From assembly GCA_021801705.1 (NCBI GenBank), contig JAJYXP010000059.1:1-35668 (forward strand): DNA of 35,668 bases, read 5' to 3'. Below are positions 17,153-25,368 of the stretch, piece after piece; position 1 is the first letter of the stretch, and the number at the start of each line of letters is the position of its first letter. Source of the DNA: Pseudomonadota bacterium (GTDB lineage: Bacteria > Pseudomonadota > Gammaproteobacteria > Burkholderiales > Sulfuricellaceae). The translations under genes were made by a program, and so were the position numbers. The notes below the pieces were generated by a model, which was given only the letters and a program-made list of their open reading frames with translations, was not told the DNA's origin and made no database searches.

Positions 17153-18385
17153 TTATCCGCGGGCGAATTGTCCGGCGGCTTCCAAGCTTACCTTCGGCGC
17201 ATCAGAGAGATTGAACAGGCGCTCGCCGAGGGCGTACAGTGCCAGCGCGGTGCTGATGCCCACGGCCACCAACGCCCATTCAGTCAACGACGGCGTATAG
17301 GGCGTCACGGCATTCATCCAGTTATCCTTGAACATCGGCACATTCTGACCGGCGACGATGAATTGCAGGCGCTCGATGAACAATCCGATCAACACCAGGA
17401 AGGATGCCGTGACCTGCCACTTGGGCTTTACCTGCATGGAGGGCGACAGCATCATCAGGAACGGCAGCGCCAGGCAAACCCACACTTCGAGGTGGAACCA
17501 GGGGGTTTTCAGCAGCACGGCAAAGCCTTCTGCCATCCCGTATATGTTGCTCCACAGTCCCACATAGATGCGGGTGAGGAGAGCCAGCAGGACGATGCCG
17601 ATCAGCGTGGCGAAAACCTTGGGCAACTGGTCTCCTTGAGTCAGCAAACGTAGTGGCTCGGGCATGTTTTTCGTGTCGAAGCCGTACGCCAAGTAAACGC
17701 TGAACACGATGGCCGCCGCGCCGGAAAGGACTCCCGAGATGATGTAGAACACCGAGGAGGCGGAACCGAACCACATCGGGCGGTTGGCCAGTGAACCGAA
17801 CAACAGCCCCAACATGCCGCTTGCCAGCACCACGGCAATGAAACCGGCAATACCGATGAAGTGGCTGAAGGGGCTATCCCAATCTTCCTTCCACATCAGG
17901 TAGAACTTGACCAGCAGGAGCCCCAGGTCAATGACGTAGAACACCCCCATCCAGAACATCGGGGAATATATCTGCATGCCGAGCGGCATCGCCCAAAACA
18001 TGCGGAAGGGATGGCCCAGTTCCAGCGCCAGCACGGTGAAGGCCGCGACCAGGGTAATGGTCGCCAGCCAGATACAGCGCTTTACGACTGGGTAGAACTG
18101 CTTGAAACCGAACACCGTCGACAGCGAGGCAATGATGGTCAGCCCCGACGAAGTCAGTGCGAAGAAGACATAGGTTGAAATCGGGATGCCCCAGTCCACC
18201 CCGTTGCTCGTTGTATTGAACGCTCTGTGCCCTTGGGTGAAAAGCATGTAGAACACAAACGCAAGGCTTGCCGCCAGCACGACTACCGACAGCTTCCAGA
18301 TGGTGGCCGTGACGTGGCTTTCGCCGAACATTTTGAGCGAGCCTGAAATAGCCTCGTTCACGGTTTTTGGATAAGTGAAGTTCAT
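17153..18385 (-). CDS. NrfD/PsrC-type quinone-linked membrane subunit (copy of arxC)
   Basis: 410 residues with about ten membrane segments, a polytopic NrfD-family protein that links periplasmic Fe-S subunits to the quinone pool. It is nearly the same as ArxC at 25369-26598 over its full length; changes are scattered and conservative, so it is under selection and not decaying. In this operon it would serve as membrane anchor for the unassigned Mo enzyme at 19116. It starts 12 bases after the chaperone stop behind CGGAGG. Its origin by duplication from the arx cluster is argued from the flanking scars. Confidence 0.92.
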   Translation of the reverse strand: MNFTYPKTVNEAISGSLKMFGESHVTATIWKLSVVVLAASLAFVFYMLFTQGHRAFNTTSNGVDWGIPISTYVFFALTSSGLTIIASLSTVFGFKQFYPVVKRCIWLATITLVAAFTVLALELGHPFRMFWAMPLGMQIYSPMFWMGVFYVIDLGLLLVKFYLMWKEDWDSPFSHFIGIAGFIAVVLASGMLGLLFGSLANRPMWFGSASSVFYIISGVLSGAAAIVFSVYLAYGFDTKNMPEPLRLLTQGDQLPKVFATLIGIVLLALLTRIYVGLWSNIYGMAEGFAVLLKTPWFHLEVWVCLALPFLMMLSPSMQVKPKWQVTASFLVLIGLFIERLQFIVAGQNVPMFKDNWMNAVTPYTPSLTEWALVAVGISTALALYALGERLFNLSDAPKVSLEAAGQFARG

Positions 18386-18397
18386 GATTTTCCTCCG

Positions 18398-19114
18398 TTA
18401 GCCTTTCATTTCGGTTGCCCGGTTGCTTGGCACCGCGCCACCATCACCGGTGAGGGAATACACCTGTGGCTTGTTGCCCAAGTGGTCTGGAGAGCCCGCA
18501 AGCATAGGGTTTGTTTCGTCGAGCCAGGCCAGGTCGGCTTCGAGCACCGCCTGCGTGAAATCCGCCAGACCCGTGAAGAAGGGGTGCGGAGCCGCCGCCA
18601 GTACGTCTGCCCGCCAAGCCGGAACCCACTTCAGCAGATGCTGGGTCAGGAAGTCTCGTGAAGCGGCGAGCATCCCCGGTGATTCTGTCTCGGCCAGAGC
18701 CGCCATAAATCCAAGCTCCAGCGCCAGATGATCGGAGGGCGTGTTCCCGTTTCGCTCTGGAAGCAGTTGCGCCTCCAAGTAGGCCCGCCCCACAGCCACG
18801 GTTTCCGGCCCCATGAGTTGCTGCCCGTTGAGATAAAACGAGCCGAACGGCGGAGCGGCTGGCCGTCCCGGGCCCTCGAACAGGCGCGTGGCTTCGCAGT
18901 TGAGCGCCTCGATCAGATCGGGCAGGCTACCGCCATCGGCCAGCGCGCATTGCATTTGCGTCAGCGCAGGGCCAGCCACCGGTTCGGCCGGGACCTCGTC
19001 GAACGAGATCCCAGCCACCAGCGACAACACCTCGGCGTCCAGCGGATAAGTGAACAGCCGGGACAATAGGGCGTAGAGTGACGGACGAACTTCAAGGGGC
19101 TGTGTGCTGTCCAT
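18398..19114 (-). CDS. TorD/DmsD-type chaperone with a C-terminal ArxB-derived tail
   Basis: 238 residues. TorD-family signs: LYALLSRLFTYPLDAEVL at the start, the E-x-x-R-LFEGPGRPAAPPFGSFYL region and the DHLALELGFMAALAE helix. Such proteins hold the Tat leader of a Mo enzyme until the cofactor is in place. It begins one base after the catalytic-subunit stop. The last ~29 residues (HLGNKPQVYSLTGDGGAVPSNRA...) do not belong to TorD proteins: they align with the very end of the ArxB Fe-S protein (QLGNKPQVYYLTGDGGAVPSSRA...). The gene is therefore a fusion made when the arx block was inserted. The original chaperone C-terminus may have been lost. Confidence 0.88.
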   Translation of the reverse strand: MDSTQPLEVRPSLYALLSRLFTYPLDAEVLSLVAGISFDEVPAEPVAGPALTQMQCALADGGSLPDLIEALNCEATRLFEGPGRPAAPPFGSFYLNGQQLMGPETVAVGRAYLEAQLLPERNGNTPSDHLALELGFMAALAETESPGMLAASRDFLTQHLLKWVPAWRADVLAAAPHPFFTGLADFTQAVLEADLAWLDETNPMLAGSPDHLGNKPQVYSLTGDGGAVPSNRATEMKG

Positions 19115-19115
19115 C

Positions 19116-21941
19116 TCAAACCTTCGTCACTTTGACCAGCATATCGTTATACCCTGGCATGCCCATGATCGGCGAGATCGCCGCCGGGTCAACGAGCTGG
19201 TTGGCGTTGGGCGTCACGTCCTTGAAGTAGAAGTTCTTGCCTAACCCCGGGCTGAAGCGTCCGCCGCCGCCAAAGGGCATCCGCAGCACACCGGGGCGGA
19301 TCGTTTCCACGGCATTCACTTTGCCGCGCGTCTTGTGGCCCAAGGGATTTTCCAGTTCCACCAGATCGCCGGTCTTTAAACCAAGTTGTAGAGCGTCGGC
19401 AGAGCTCATCTGGATGACGGCGATCGACCAGGAGTTGGCCGGGATGCGCCGTTTGCGTCCCCTGCTGGCGGGATCTGCGCCAACCAGGATTTCATCGTAG
19501 GCCACCTCATCGTTGATTGGCATTGTTAAGTCCTCCACAGGGAAGTGGCCCAGCCAATCTATCATCTGTGTGCCGGACATGCTGTGGTGAACACGGCTCG
19601 AGATAACCTGGAACGGGTACTTGGCCTGGTATTGGGTGTAGTCCGGGTTGGTGTGGGAGTTCCACATTGTCTCGAACCAGAAGAAGGTCGGTGGGTACTT
19701 CTTCCAACCCAGCTTGGCGATGCCCGGCGGCACGTTGCCGCTTTCCTCGATAAGTTTGTTGTATTTCGAGTACTGGCCGTAGCGGCTGGTCTTGTTGTCT
19801 TTCGTCTCCGTCCAATCCCACTGGAACTCAAACTTCTTGGAGCTGGTCTTGAGGATGCCGGGATCGCGGAAGTAAGCCATGGGCCACACGGCAACGCCGT
19901 GATGCTCGCGCAGCCACTGGGGGGTGACGGGTTCGCCCTTGATCTCTTTCTTCTCGTCGTCAATCTTCACCCGGCCCGCCTCCAGCGACTCAGGCGTGCC
20001 GATGATCTTGTAACCCGCCGGGTACTGCGGGTAGGGCAGTGGCACCCCGACGTTGGGCTTGCCCGGCGCGACGGCCAGCGCCTCCGTCCAGAAGTCGGCC
20101 TCTTCCTTGTATTTCTCCCAGAAGTCCTTGGGTTTGATGTCCGGGTCGCCCCGCTTGTGGAGCGCCTTCGCCAGCGCGATCATGATGTCGAAGGGGGTTT
20201 TCGACTCGAACTGCTTCTCGATCACGACGTCACGCAGCCAGATGACCGGGTGCGAGGGGTATACATCGGAAAGACTCATTCGCTCCATGTAAGATGCTTC
20301 GGGCAAAACCACGTCGGCATACAAGCCGCTTTCCAGGAACGGTGTGTCAATGTACGCCACCAGGTCAACCTTGTAGTTGCCCAGCTTGTCTTTGGCGGTG
20401 AGGGCCTCCTGCCACTTCCACGTGGCCGAGCCGGTGATGACCGAGTTGCCCGTGCGCAGGATGTAGGCCTTGACCGGGTAGGTGTGTCCGCGGAACGGGC
20501 CTTGCTGCAGCGTCACGCCGTCCAACATGCGGCGCGGATAGTCGCCGACCGCATCATCCCAGGCGGCTACCCAGTTGCCGAACAAGTCCATGTGAAGTTG
20601 CTCTTGTTCGCCAACAACCTCCGCGCCATTGACAGTGCGCTTGACCTCGCGCTTGAAGAAGTCCTTGCCGGTGGCCTTGCCGCCCTTGTCGGACCTGACG
20701 AGCTCGGTGTCGATTACGCCGCCGGGCACGTCGAAGTTGCCGGTGATGACGTTGAGCGCCATGCCGATGATCGAGGTGATGTAGCCGTTGTAGTGGTGGC
20801 CCGTGCCGGCCATACCCCACACCAGCGCCGCAGGTTTGGTGATGCCGTAAGTATGCGCCAGTTCGGTGATCTTCTCCGCAGCGATGCCGGTGCGCTGCTC
20901 TGCCCATTCCGGGGTGAAGTAATTCAGCTTGTTGATGGGGTCGACCTTCTTCCACCACGAGCGGAACTCAGTCTCGAACTCGTCCCAGCCCACCGACTTG
21001 TCCTTGAACGACCAGTCGATGTAGCGGCGGGAGGGATCACTCGGATTGTCGTGCTCCAGAATGTAGCGCAGGACGGCGGCGAATAGGTCGGGGTCGGTGC
21101 CGGGGCGGATCGGAATCCACTGATCCGCCTTGGCAGCGGTGTTCGAGAAAGCCGGGTCGATCACGATGAGCTTTGCGCCAGCGAGCTTCGCTTCGACCGT
21201 CCCCCGGGACTCGTAGTTGATCCGGGTCGCCGTGAACGGATTCCAGCCCGCGTAAATAATGAGTTTCGAGCGATAGGAGTAATCGTTCTTCAGCGTGCCG
21301 TCCGGCTGGCGCAGGAGGACAGGTCGCATGATATCCGGCTCGATGCGCTTGCCGCCCAACAGGAGTCTGGGGCCGTGACGGCGCGGCGTGTCGCAGATGG
21401 CGCCGTGCTCGGTGCAGTTGGGCGTGCCAAAAGCGAGGAACAGCCGCCAGTAGGTATCCTTGTCGGTCACATCGCCCGTGTCCATGATAACCGACTCCGG
21501 CCCATAGTTCTTTTTGATGGCTGTCAGTTTATCGGCGATGTAGGCGATGGCTTCGTCCCAACTCACGCGTTTGAACTTACCTTCCCCGCGCTCGCCCACG
21601 CGGATCATCGGGTACTTGATCCGGTTGGGGTTGTAGACCATTTGCAGGCCGGACGCACCTTTGCTGCAGATCGTGCCGGCGTTGTAAGGGACGTGCGGGT
21701 TGCCGTAAATGGCGGAAGCCACGCCGTTCTCCACTTTGACCATGAGACCGCACTCGGCTGGGCACATCACGTCAGCAGTATAAGTGTATTTGACGCTGGG
21801 CGCCTGTGCCAGCCGCTGCGCTTCATCAAGGCTGATGGCGCGGAAACCCGCTCCGCCCATGGCCGCCCCTACGGCACTCAGGCCGCCCACCTTGAGAAAG
21901 TTTCGCCGAGAGAGTTTCTTTTCAGTCATTGCATCAGTCAT
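19116..21941 (-). CDS. Tat-exported molybdopterin oxidoreductase catalytic subunit, unassigned
   Basis: 941 residues of the DMSO reductase superfamily. Tat leader KKLSRRNFLKVGGLSAVGAAMGG (residues 8-30). Fe-S segment: C60-x3-C64-x27-C92, but the first of the usual four ligands is Asp57 (DVMCPAEC). C183 (HGAICDTPRRHG) is the probable Mo ligand, as in the PsrA/TtrA/ArrA-like group. Cofactor domains follow (WNPFTATRINYESRG; PIRPGTDPDLFAAVLRYIL; C-terminal SSADALQLGLKTGDLVELENPLG). The operon order Fe-S, catalytic, chaperone, NrfD indicates a periplasmic enzyme coupled to quinone. The substrate could be a sulfur oxyanion or a metalloid; I see nothing decisive. SoeA is unlikely because that enzyme has no Tat leader. 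The start overlaps the orphan leader ORF as ATGA. Confidence 0.9.
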   Translation of the reverse strand: MTDAMTEKKLSRRNFLKVGGLSAVGAAMGGAGFRAISLDEAQRLAQAPSVKYTYTADVMCPAECGLMVKVENGVASAIYGNPHVPYNAGTICSKGASGLQMVYNPNRIKYPMIRVGERGEGKFKRVSWDEAIAYIADKLTAIKKNYGPESVIMDTGDVTDKDTYWRLFLAFGTPNCTEHGAICDTPRRHGPRLLLGGKRIEPDIMRPVLLRQPDGTLKNDYSYRSKLIIYAGWNPFTATRINYESRGTVEAKLAGAKLIVIDPAFSNTAAKADQWIPIRPGTDPDLFAAVLRYILEHDNPSDPSRRYIDWSFKDKSVGWDEFETEFRSWWKKVDPINKLNYFTPEWAEQRTGIAAEKITELAHTYGITKPAALVWGMAGTGHHYNGYITSIIGMALNVITGNFDVPGGVIDTELVRSDKGGKATGKDFFKREVKRTVNGAEVVGEQEQLHMDLFGNWVAAWDDAVGDYPRRMLDGVTLQQGPFRGHTYPVKAYILRTGNSVITGSATWKWQEALTAKDKLGNYKVDLVAYIDTPFLESGLYADVVLPEASYMERMSLSDVYPSHPVIWLRDVVIEKQFESKTPFDIMIALAKALHKRGDPDIKPKDFWEKYKEEADFWTEALAVAPGKPNVGVPLPYPQYPAGYKIIGTPESLEAGRVKIDDEKKEIKGEPVTPQWLREHHGVAVWPMAYFRDPGILKTSSKKFEFQWDWTETKDNKTSRYGQYSKYNKLIEESGNVPPGIAKLGWKKYPPTFFWFETMWNSHTNPDYTQYQAKYPFQVISSRVHHSMSGTQMIDWLGHFPVEDLTMPINDEVAYDEILVGADPASRGRKRRIPANSWSIAVIQMSSADALQLGLKTGDLVELENPLGHKTRGKVNAVETIRPGVLRMPFGGGGRFSPGLGKNFYFKDVTPNANQLVDPAAISPIMGMPGYNDMLVKVTKV

Positions 21942-22114
21942 TTCAGTCCCCTTGCTTTAGGTAGCACACTTTCGATCTCACCGGACGCCTGCGCCAGCCA
22001 CCGCGCCTCGTCAAGGCCGATGGCGCGGAAACTCGCTCCACCCAAGGCCGCTCCGGCGGCACTCAGGCCGTCCAGCCTGAGAAGGTTTCGCCGAGAGAGT
22101 TTCTTGTCACTCAT
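21938..22114 (-). CDS. Orphan Tat leader peptide ORF
   Basis: 58 residues behind a good AAGGAGTTTGAC site, ending in a stop that overlaps the catalytic-subunit start (ATGA). The peptide (MSDKKLSRRNLLRLDGLS...) is a divergent duplicate of the catalytic subunit's own leader: SRRN-L/F-L, then GLSAAGAALGGASFRAIGLDEARWLAQA against GLSAVGAAMGGAGFRAISLDEAQRLAQA. It stops about where the mature enzyme would begin, so it is a leader without a passenger. It may be the remnant of a tandem or deleted Mo-enzyme gene, or a kept peptide that couples translation or binds the chaperone. Intact frame and ribosome site favour translation. Confidence 0.75.
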   Translation of the reverse strand: MSDKKLSRRNLLRLDGLSAAGAALGGASFRAIGLDEARWLAQASGEIESVLPKARGLK

Positions 22115-22124
22115 GTCAAACTCC

Positions 22125-23036
22125 TTACTCCAGGTAGTACACTTTCGGTTCGGTGCCCATTTCATTCTTCAGGCGCATCACGTTCGGCTTGCCGATGAGT
22201 TCCGAGACCAGGCTTTTGGGATCATTGCCATCGCCGAAGAACGTGGCCCGCCCCATACACGAGACGGTGCAAGCGGGCAGCAAGCCCTTTTCGATGCGGT
22301 GAATGCAGAAATGGCACTTGCGGGCGTTGCCCACGGGTGAGCTGTCGCGGCTTTGAACACGATCCACCCCATATTCGTGGGCGGACAGGGTCTCGTAGGG
22401 CTGCAGGCCGTCGCCCTCGAAGTCGCTGGAAAAGTAACCCTTGTCGAACGAGCGGGCACTGTAGGGGCAGGCCGTGATGCAGTAGCCGCAGCCAATGCAC
22501 TTATCGTAATCAATCACCGTGATGCCGTCTTCGCGCTTCCACGTGGCTCTCACCGGGCACACCGACGTGCAAGGCGGTTTGTCACACTGCATGCACGGGC
22601 GCGGGATGAAACGGCGCGAGACATTGGGGAATTTCCCATGTGTCTCGGTGAACACAGGCCGATAGAAGATACCCGGCGGGAGTTTGTTCTCCGTCACGCA
22701 GGCGATGGTGCAGCCCATGCAACCTGTGCACTTGCGCAGGTCAATCACCATGATCCAGCGCCGCTGGTTCATCGGCTTTTCCAGCGCGCGCCGCAGGTCG
22801 CGCATCATGCGGATGACAGGGGCCTGGCCAGCCACCGGTTCGGGCACGTCGGGGAGCGGCACCAAGTCATTGCCCGCCTGCCCAGCCGGAGCGGCTTGTG
22901 CCAGATTTACCTCCGCCAGCATGGTCGGGGCCACAAGCCCGGCGAAGGTGGCGCTGGCAAAGCTTCCCATGAAGCCACGGCGTGAAAGTGGCGTGTCCGG
23001 CTTGGTCAGCGCATCTTTTTCTTCATTGGTCGCCAT
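22125..23036 (-). CDS. Tat-exported four-cluster ferredoxin subunit
   Basis: 303 residues with its own Tat leader ([23 protein letters not shown], from residue 18). Sixteen cysteines in the DmsB/PsrB/TtrB pattern: [41 protein letters not shown]...CTVSC. It carries electrons between the catalytic subunit and NrfD. It is first in the left operon, with GGAGG ahead of the start and a heptamer array 20 bases upstream. Unlike ArxB it has a leader of its own and ends in VYYLE without the ArxB tail. Confidence 0.92.
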   Translation of the reverse strand: MATNEEKDALTKPDTPLSRRGFMGSFASATFAGLVAPTMLAEVNLAQAAPAGQAGNDLVPLPDVPEPVAGQAPVIRMMRDLRRALEKPMNQRRWIMVIDLRKCTGCMGCTIACVTENKLPPGIFYRPVFTETHGKFPNVSRRFIPRPCMQCDKPPCTSVCPVRATWKREDGITVIDYDKCIGCGYCITACPYSARSFDKGYFSSDFEGDGLQPYETLSAHEYGVDRVQSRDSSPVGNARKCHFCIHRIEKGLLPACTVSCMGRATFFGDGNDPKSLVSELIGKPNVMRLKNEMGTEPKVYYLE

Positions 23037-23055
23037 CGTATAGCCTCCTTAAAAA

Positions 23056-23153
23056 TTAAACCTTAAACCTTAAACCTTAAACCTTAAACCTTAAACCTTA
23101 AACCTTAAACCTTAAACCTTAAACCTTAAACCTTAAACCTTAAACCTTAAACC
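23056..23153. repeat. Fourteen tandem TTAAACC heptamers ahead of the Fe-S gene
   Basis: Fourteen perfect copies of TTAAACC (minus strand GGTTTAA), then a degenerate copy. The array sits 20-117 bases upstream of the ATG at 23036, between that start and the nearest promoter-like sequences. The unit is not a multiple of three and not in a coding frame. Each minus-strand unit contains AAGG across the join. The remainder of the 23154-23327 gap has two AAACGATA direct repeats (about 23188-23202), a possible site for the divergent regulator. Confidence 0.95.
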
Positions 23154-23327
23154 TTAGCCCGAAGGAACCGGGTTGGTATCAAACAAAACGATAAAACGAT
23201 AATCAAATCTTGAGTTAAGGCTAGCCAAGTGTGTACCCATTTAACAGAGCATTTCGCGTCTATTGTTGAATTACAGAAAAGGCACTAAGATGCTCTTGAC
23301 AAACAATAAGCGGCATAGGGTATATCA

Positions 23328-24338
23328 ATGATTCTTCAGACGACCGCTTTCTTCGATGACCTGGTACAGGAGATGGCCGAGCCGATTGCCCTGATCGATT
23401 CGCGGCGGCGGATCGTGTTTTGCACCCGCTCATTCGAAAATCTCGTCGGAGTACAAGGCGACGACTGCCAGTGCGACCACATCTTGATTCCGTCGGTAGC
23501 GGTATGCGGAGAGCACGGCTGTTGTTGGGATGTAATTGACGACTATCTGGCGAACAATGACAATGGTCTCTGGCGCTTCCGCGGCAATAACGGTTCAGTG
23601 TTCACCGCCTTTACCGAATTCACCCCTATTGATATTCAGGGGAAAGCCCGGTTCATTGCAGTTCGAATAAAGCCGCTCGTTAAACAACCTTCCGGCCCAA
23701 TAGTGGACTTTTTTCGGGCTGCTTACGATGGCTTGGGGGCGACGGGGTACTGGAACTGGCTCGTACAGTACATCAGGAAGACCTATGATTTTGGACTGGT
23801 CGTCTGGAGTCCGACGAGCGACGAGGCCGTCTTTTCACGGGGTTCGGGAATACCGTCTCACGACGAACTTCGCGCGTACGTGAAGCGGGCCGGCCACGAT
23901 TTCAGCACTGATCAACCGTTCGATATCGACCTCTGCACCAACGGCGTCCGGAATTTCGGCCACGTTTTTCCGTCCGGTTGGGATGCGAGTCGCACGGATT
24001 TTCTGCTCGTATCCAAGGCGAGAACGAAAATTGACGAGGCTACGGTCCTTGAACTGCATGCCGCCGTGCTTGCGGGATCTCCAAATGACGCTTCAGCGTA
24101 CGCGAAGCCGACGGCTACGTTCTCCTCGCAAGCAATCACGTGCATATTTTGCGCATCGGAGCAGCAGGTTCTTCGACTCCTCGTTGAGGGCAGAACCGAC
24201 AAGGAAATCGCGCAACACCTCCATCTCAGCGTGCATACCGTGAAGAATCGGGTGAGGGCCATGATGGAAAAGGCTCAGGTACGAAAGAGAACGAGATTGG
24301 TTGCACTTGCGGCGATGCCCATTGAATCTGCTGGCTAG
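23328..24338 (+). CDS. PAS-LuxR regulator with a cysteine-rich sensor part
   Basis: 336 residues. The N-terminal PAS domain (about 12-115: EPIALIDSRRRIVFCTRSFENLVG) contains a cluster C47-x-C49-x10-C60-x4-C65-C66 that could hold a metal or Fe-S cluster or act as a thiol switch. The C-terminal LuxR helix-turn-helix is EQQVLRLLVEGRTDKEIAQHLHLSVHTVKNRVRAMMEKA (about 280-320). It diverges from the left Mo-enzyme operon across a 291-base gap and is its probable regulator. AGGG lies 7 bases ahead of the ATG. Confidence 0.87.
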   Translation: MILQTTAFFDDLVQEMAEPIALIDSRRRIVFCTRSFENLVGVQGDDCQCDHILIPSVAVCGEHGCCWDVIDDYLANNDNGLWRFRGNNGSVFTAFTEFTPIDIQGKARFIAVRIKPLVKQPSGPIVDFFRAAYDGLGATGYWNWLVQYIRKTYDFGLVVWSPTSDEAVFSRGSGIPSHDELRAYVKRAGHDFSTDQPFDIDLCTNGVRNFGHVFPSGWDASRTDFLLVSKARTKIDEATVLELHAAVLAGSPNDASAYAKPTATFSSQAITCIFCASEQQVLRLLVEGRTDKEIAQHLHLSVHTVKNRVRAMMEKAQVRKRTRLVALAAMPIESAG

Positions 24339-24467
24339 AATGGTTCTTCCTGGCTGTGCCCGAGCGCCCCTTTCAGTGAAGCAAAATAAAGCAGCTTGAT
24401 AGCCACGATTTCCTACCCTGGCAGGGGGAAGGAAAAATTTGGCTCTAATGAACTTTTTGGGATGAAA

Positions 24468-25343
24468 TCAACGAAATCCGGGCAGATTGAACTCGGTCTT
24501 GCCCGCCTTCCAGCCACGCGTACCGTCTCGGCAATCCGGGCACAACTCCAGGTGGTCCGCCGGCAGTCCGCTCTGGCGCAACCGGTCGACGATGACCTTC
24601 AATTCGCGCGCGGTGGCCACCGGTTTGCCGCACGCCTTGCAGGGAACGAGATCGGGGGCTGTCTCGCGTTTGGTGAAATAACGCCGGGCCGTTTCTTGCG
24701 CTACATTTCCGGTGGCGCAAAAGAATATGCCTTGCTCGTCGCGCAAAACGGTCTTGACAATCTGGAGCAGCGCCGAGTACACGGCAGGGAGGGATCGCTC
24801 CTGCTCGGTTTCGGTTACCCGGCGATGAAGTTCGGGTAATGTGCGCCAGAGCAAGCCGCGAACGGCCTCCATGTCATCGAGGATGGGTTCCAGTAGTGCA
24901 GGCTCCGCTCCATCGGCCTTGTGAAAAAGTAACGCCATGAATTCCAGAATGGTGGCGAAATGATCCGGCGTATCGTGCATGTCCGGGGATTGTTCCACGC
25001 CGTGGCGATGGAAGATTTCCGCCAGCATCTTGGTATTGGGTCCGAGCAGCGTTCCGTCCAGATAGACGCCGGCGTTCAGCCTGGCGGGAATGGGCGGCAC
25101 CAGGAACAGCGAGCTGTAGGCCGGAAGCAGCGATTCCGTGTCCGCTTGCGACAAGGTGGCGCTCAGTTCATTGACCGCATCGTCGATATCCAGGCCGAGT
25201 TTGGATGCCAATTCTTCCAGCTCCGGAACCAAATCTTCGCGCAGCGCTTGTGCAAGAACCTCCCCGCGCGGCGGGAGGAGCGCCCGAGCCAGGCATAGCC
25301 AGAGCTCGGCGCGGGGAGGATAGCCGCTGTGTATCGTATCCAT
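24468..25343 (-). CDS. arxD: ArxD-type TorD chaperone with C-terminal zinc ribbon
   Basis: 291 residues. The TorD domain (about 1-200) has LPAYSSLFLVPPIPARLNAGVYLDG and DTPDHFATILEFMALLFHKAD. A C-terminal part adds CKACGKPVATARELKVIVDRL...CPDC, a likely zinc ribbon. It is last in arxB2ABCD, where a chaperone gene is expected; its job would be cofactor loading of ArxA. AGGACAAG precedes the start. An internally deleted copy lies at 16704-17127. Confidence 0.87.
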   Translation of the reverse strand: MDTIHSGYPPRAELWLCLARALLPPRGEVLAQALREDLVPELEELASKLGLDIDDAVNELSATLSQADTESLLPAYSSLFLVPPIPARLNAGVYLDGTLLGPNTKMLAEIFHRHGVEQSPDMHDTPDHFATILEFMALLFHKADGAEPALLEPILDDMEAVRGLLWRTLPELHRRVTETEQERSLPAVYSALLQIVKTVLRDEQGIFFCATGNVAQETARRYFTKRETAPDLVPCKACGKPVATARELKVIVDRLRQSGLPADHLELCPDCRDGTRGWKAGKTEFNLPGFR

Positions 25344-25368
25344 GTTGTCTTGTCCTGTCGTTTGCCGA

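Larger units (their letters stand above)
16704..18487 (-). repeat. Captured copy of the arxB(3' end)-arxC-arxD block
   Basis: This segment aligns with 24468-26700 throughout, including the intergenic spacers (12 bases ahead of both nrfD genes) and the stop codon context, apart from a ~450-base deletion in the chaperone gene. The left border (18487) lies inside the 3' end of the chaperone gene at 18398-19114; the right border is at the chaperone pseudogene stop. Confidence 0.88.

Noticed and set aside
19545-21086. 513-codon open frame on the plus strand opposite the unassigned Mo enzyme
   Set aside because: Same reason: a mirror frame of a strongly supported gene, with no motif or ribosome site.
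17153-23036. Left operon as SoeABC sulfite dehydrogenase
   Set aside because: SoeABC works in the cytoplasm without Tat leaders; here both the catalytic and Fe-S subunits have them.
23056-23153. Tandem repeats as a CRISPR array or telomere-like repeat
   Set aside because: Units are 7 bases with no spacers, so not CRISPR. The unit GGTTTAA is not a known bacterial chromosome-end signal, and genes continue on both sides.
23296-23326. TTGACA and TATATC as promoter of the PAS-LuxR gene
   Set aside because: The spacing is 19 bases and the -10 would end one base before the start codon, so the message would start inside the gene.
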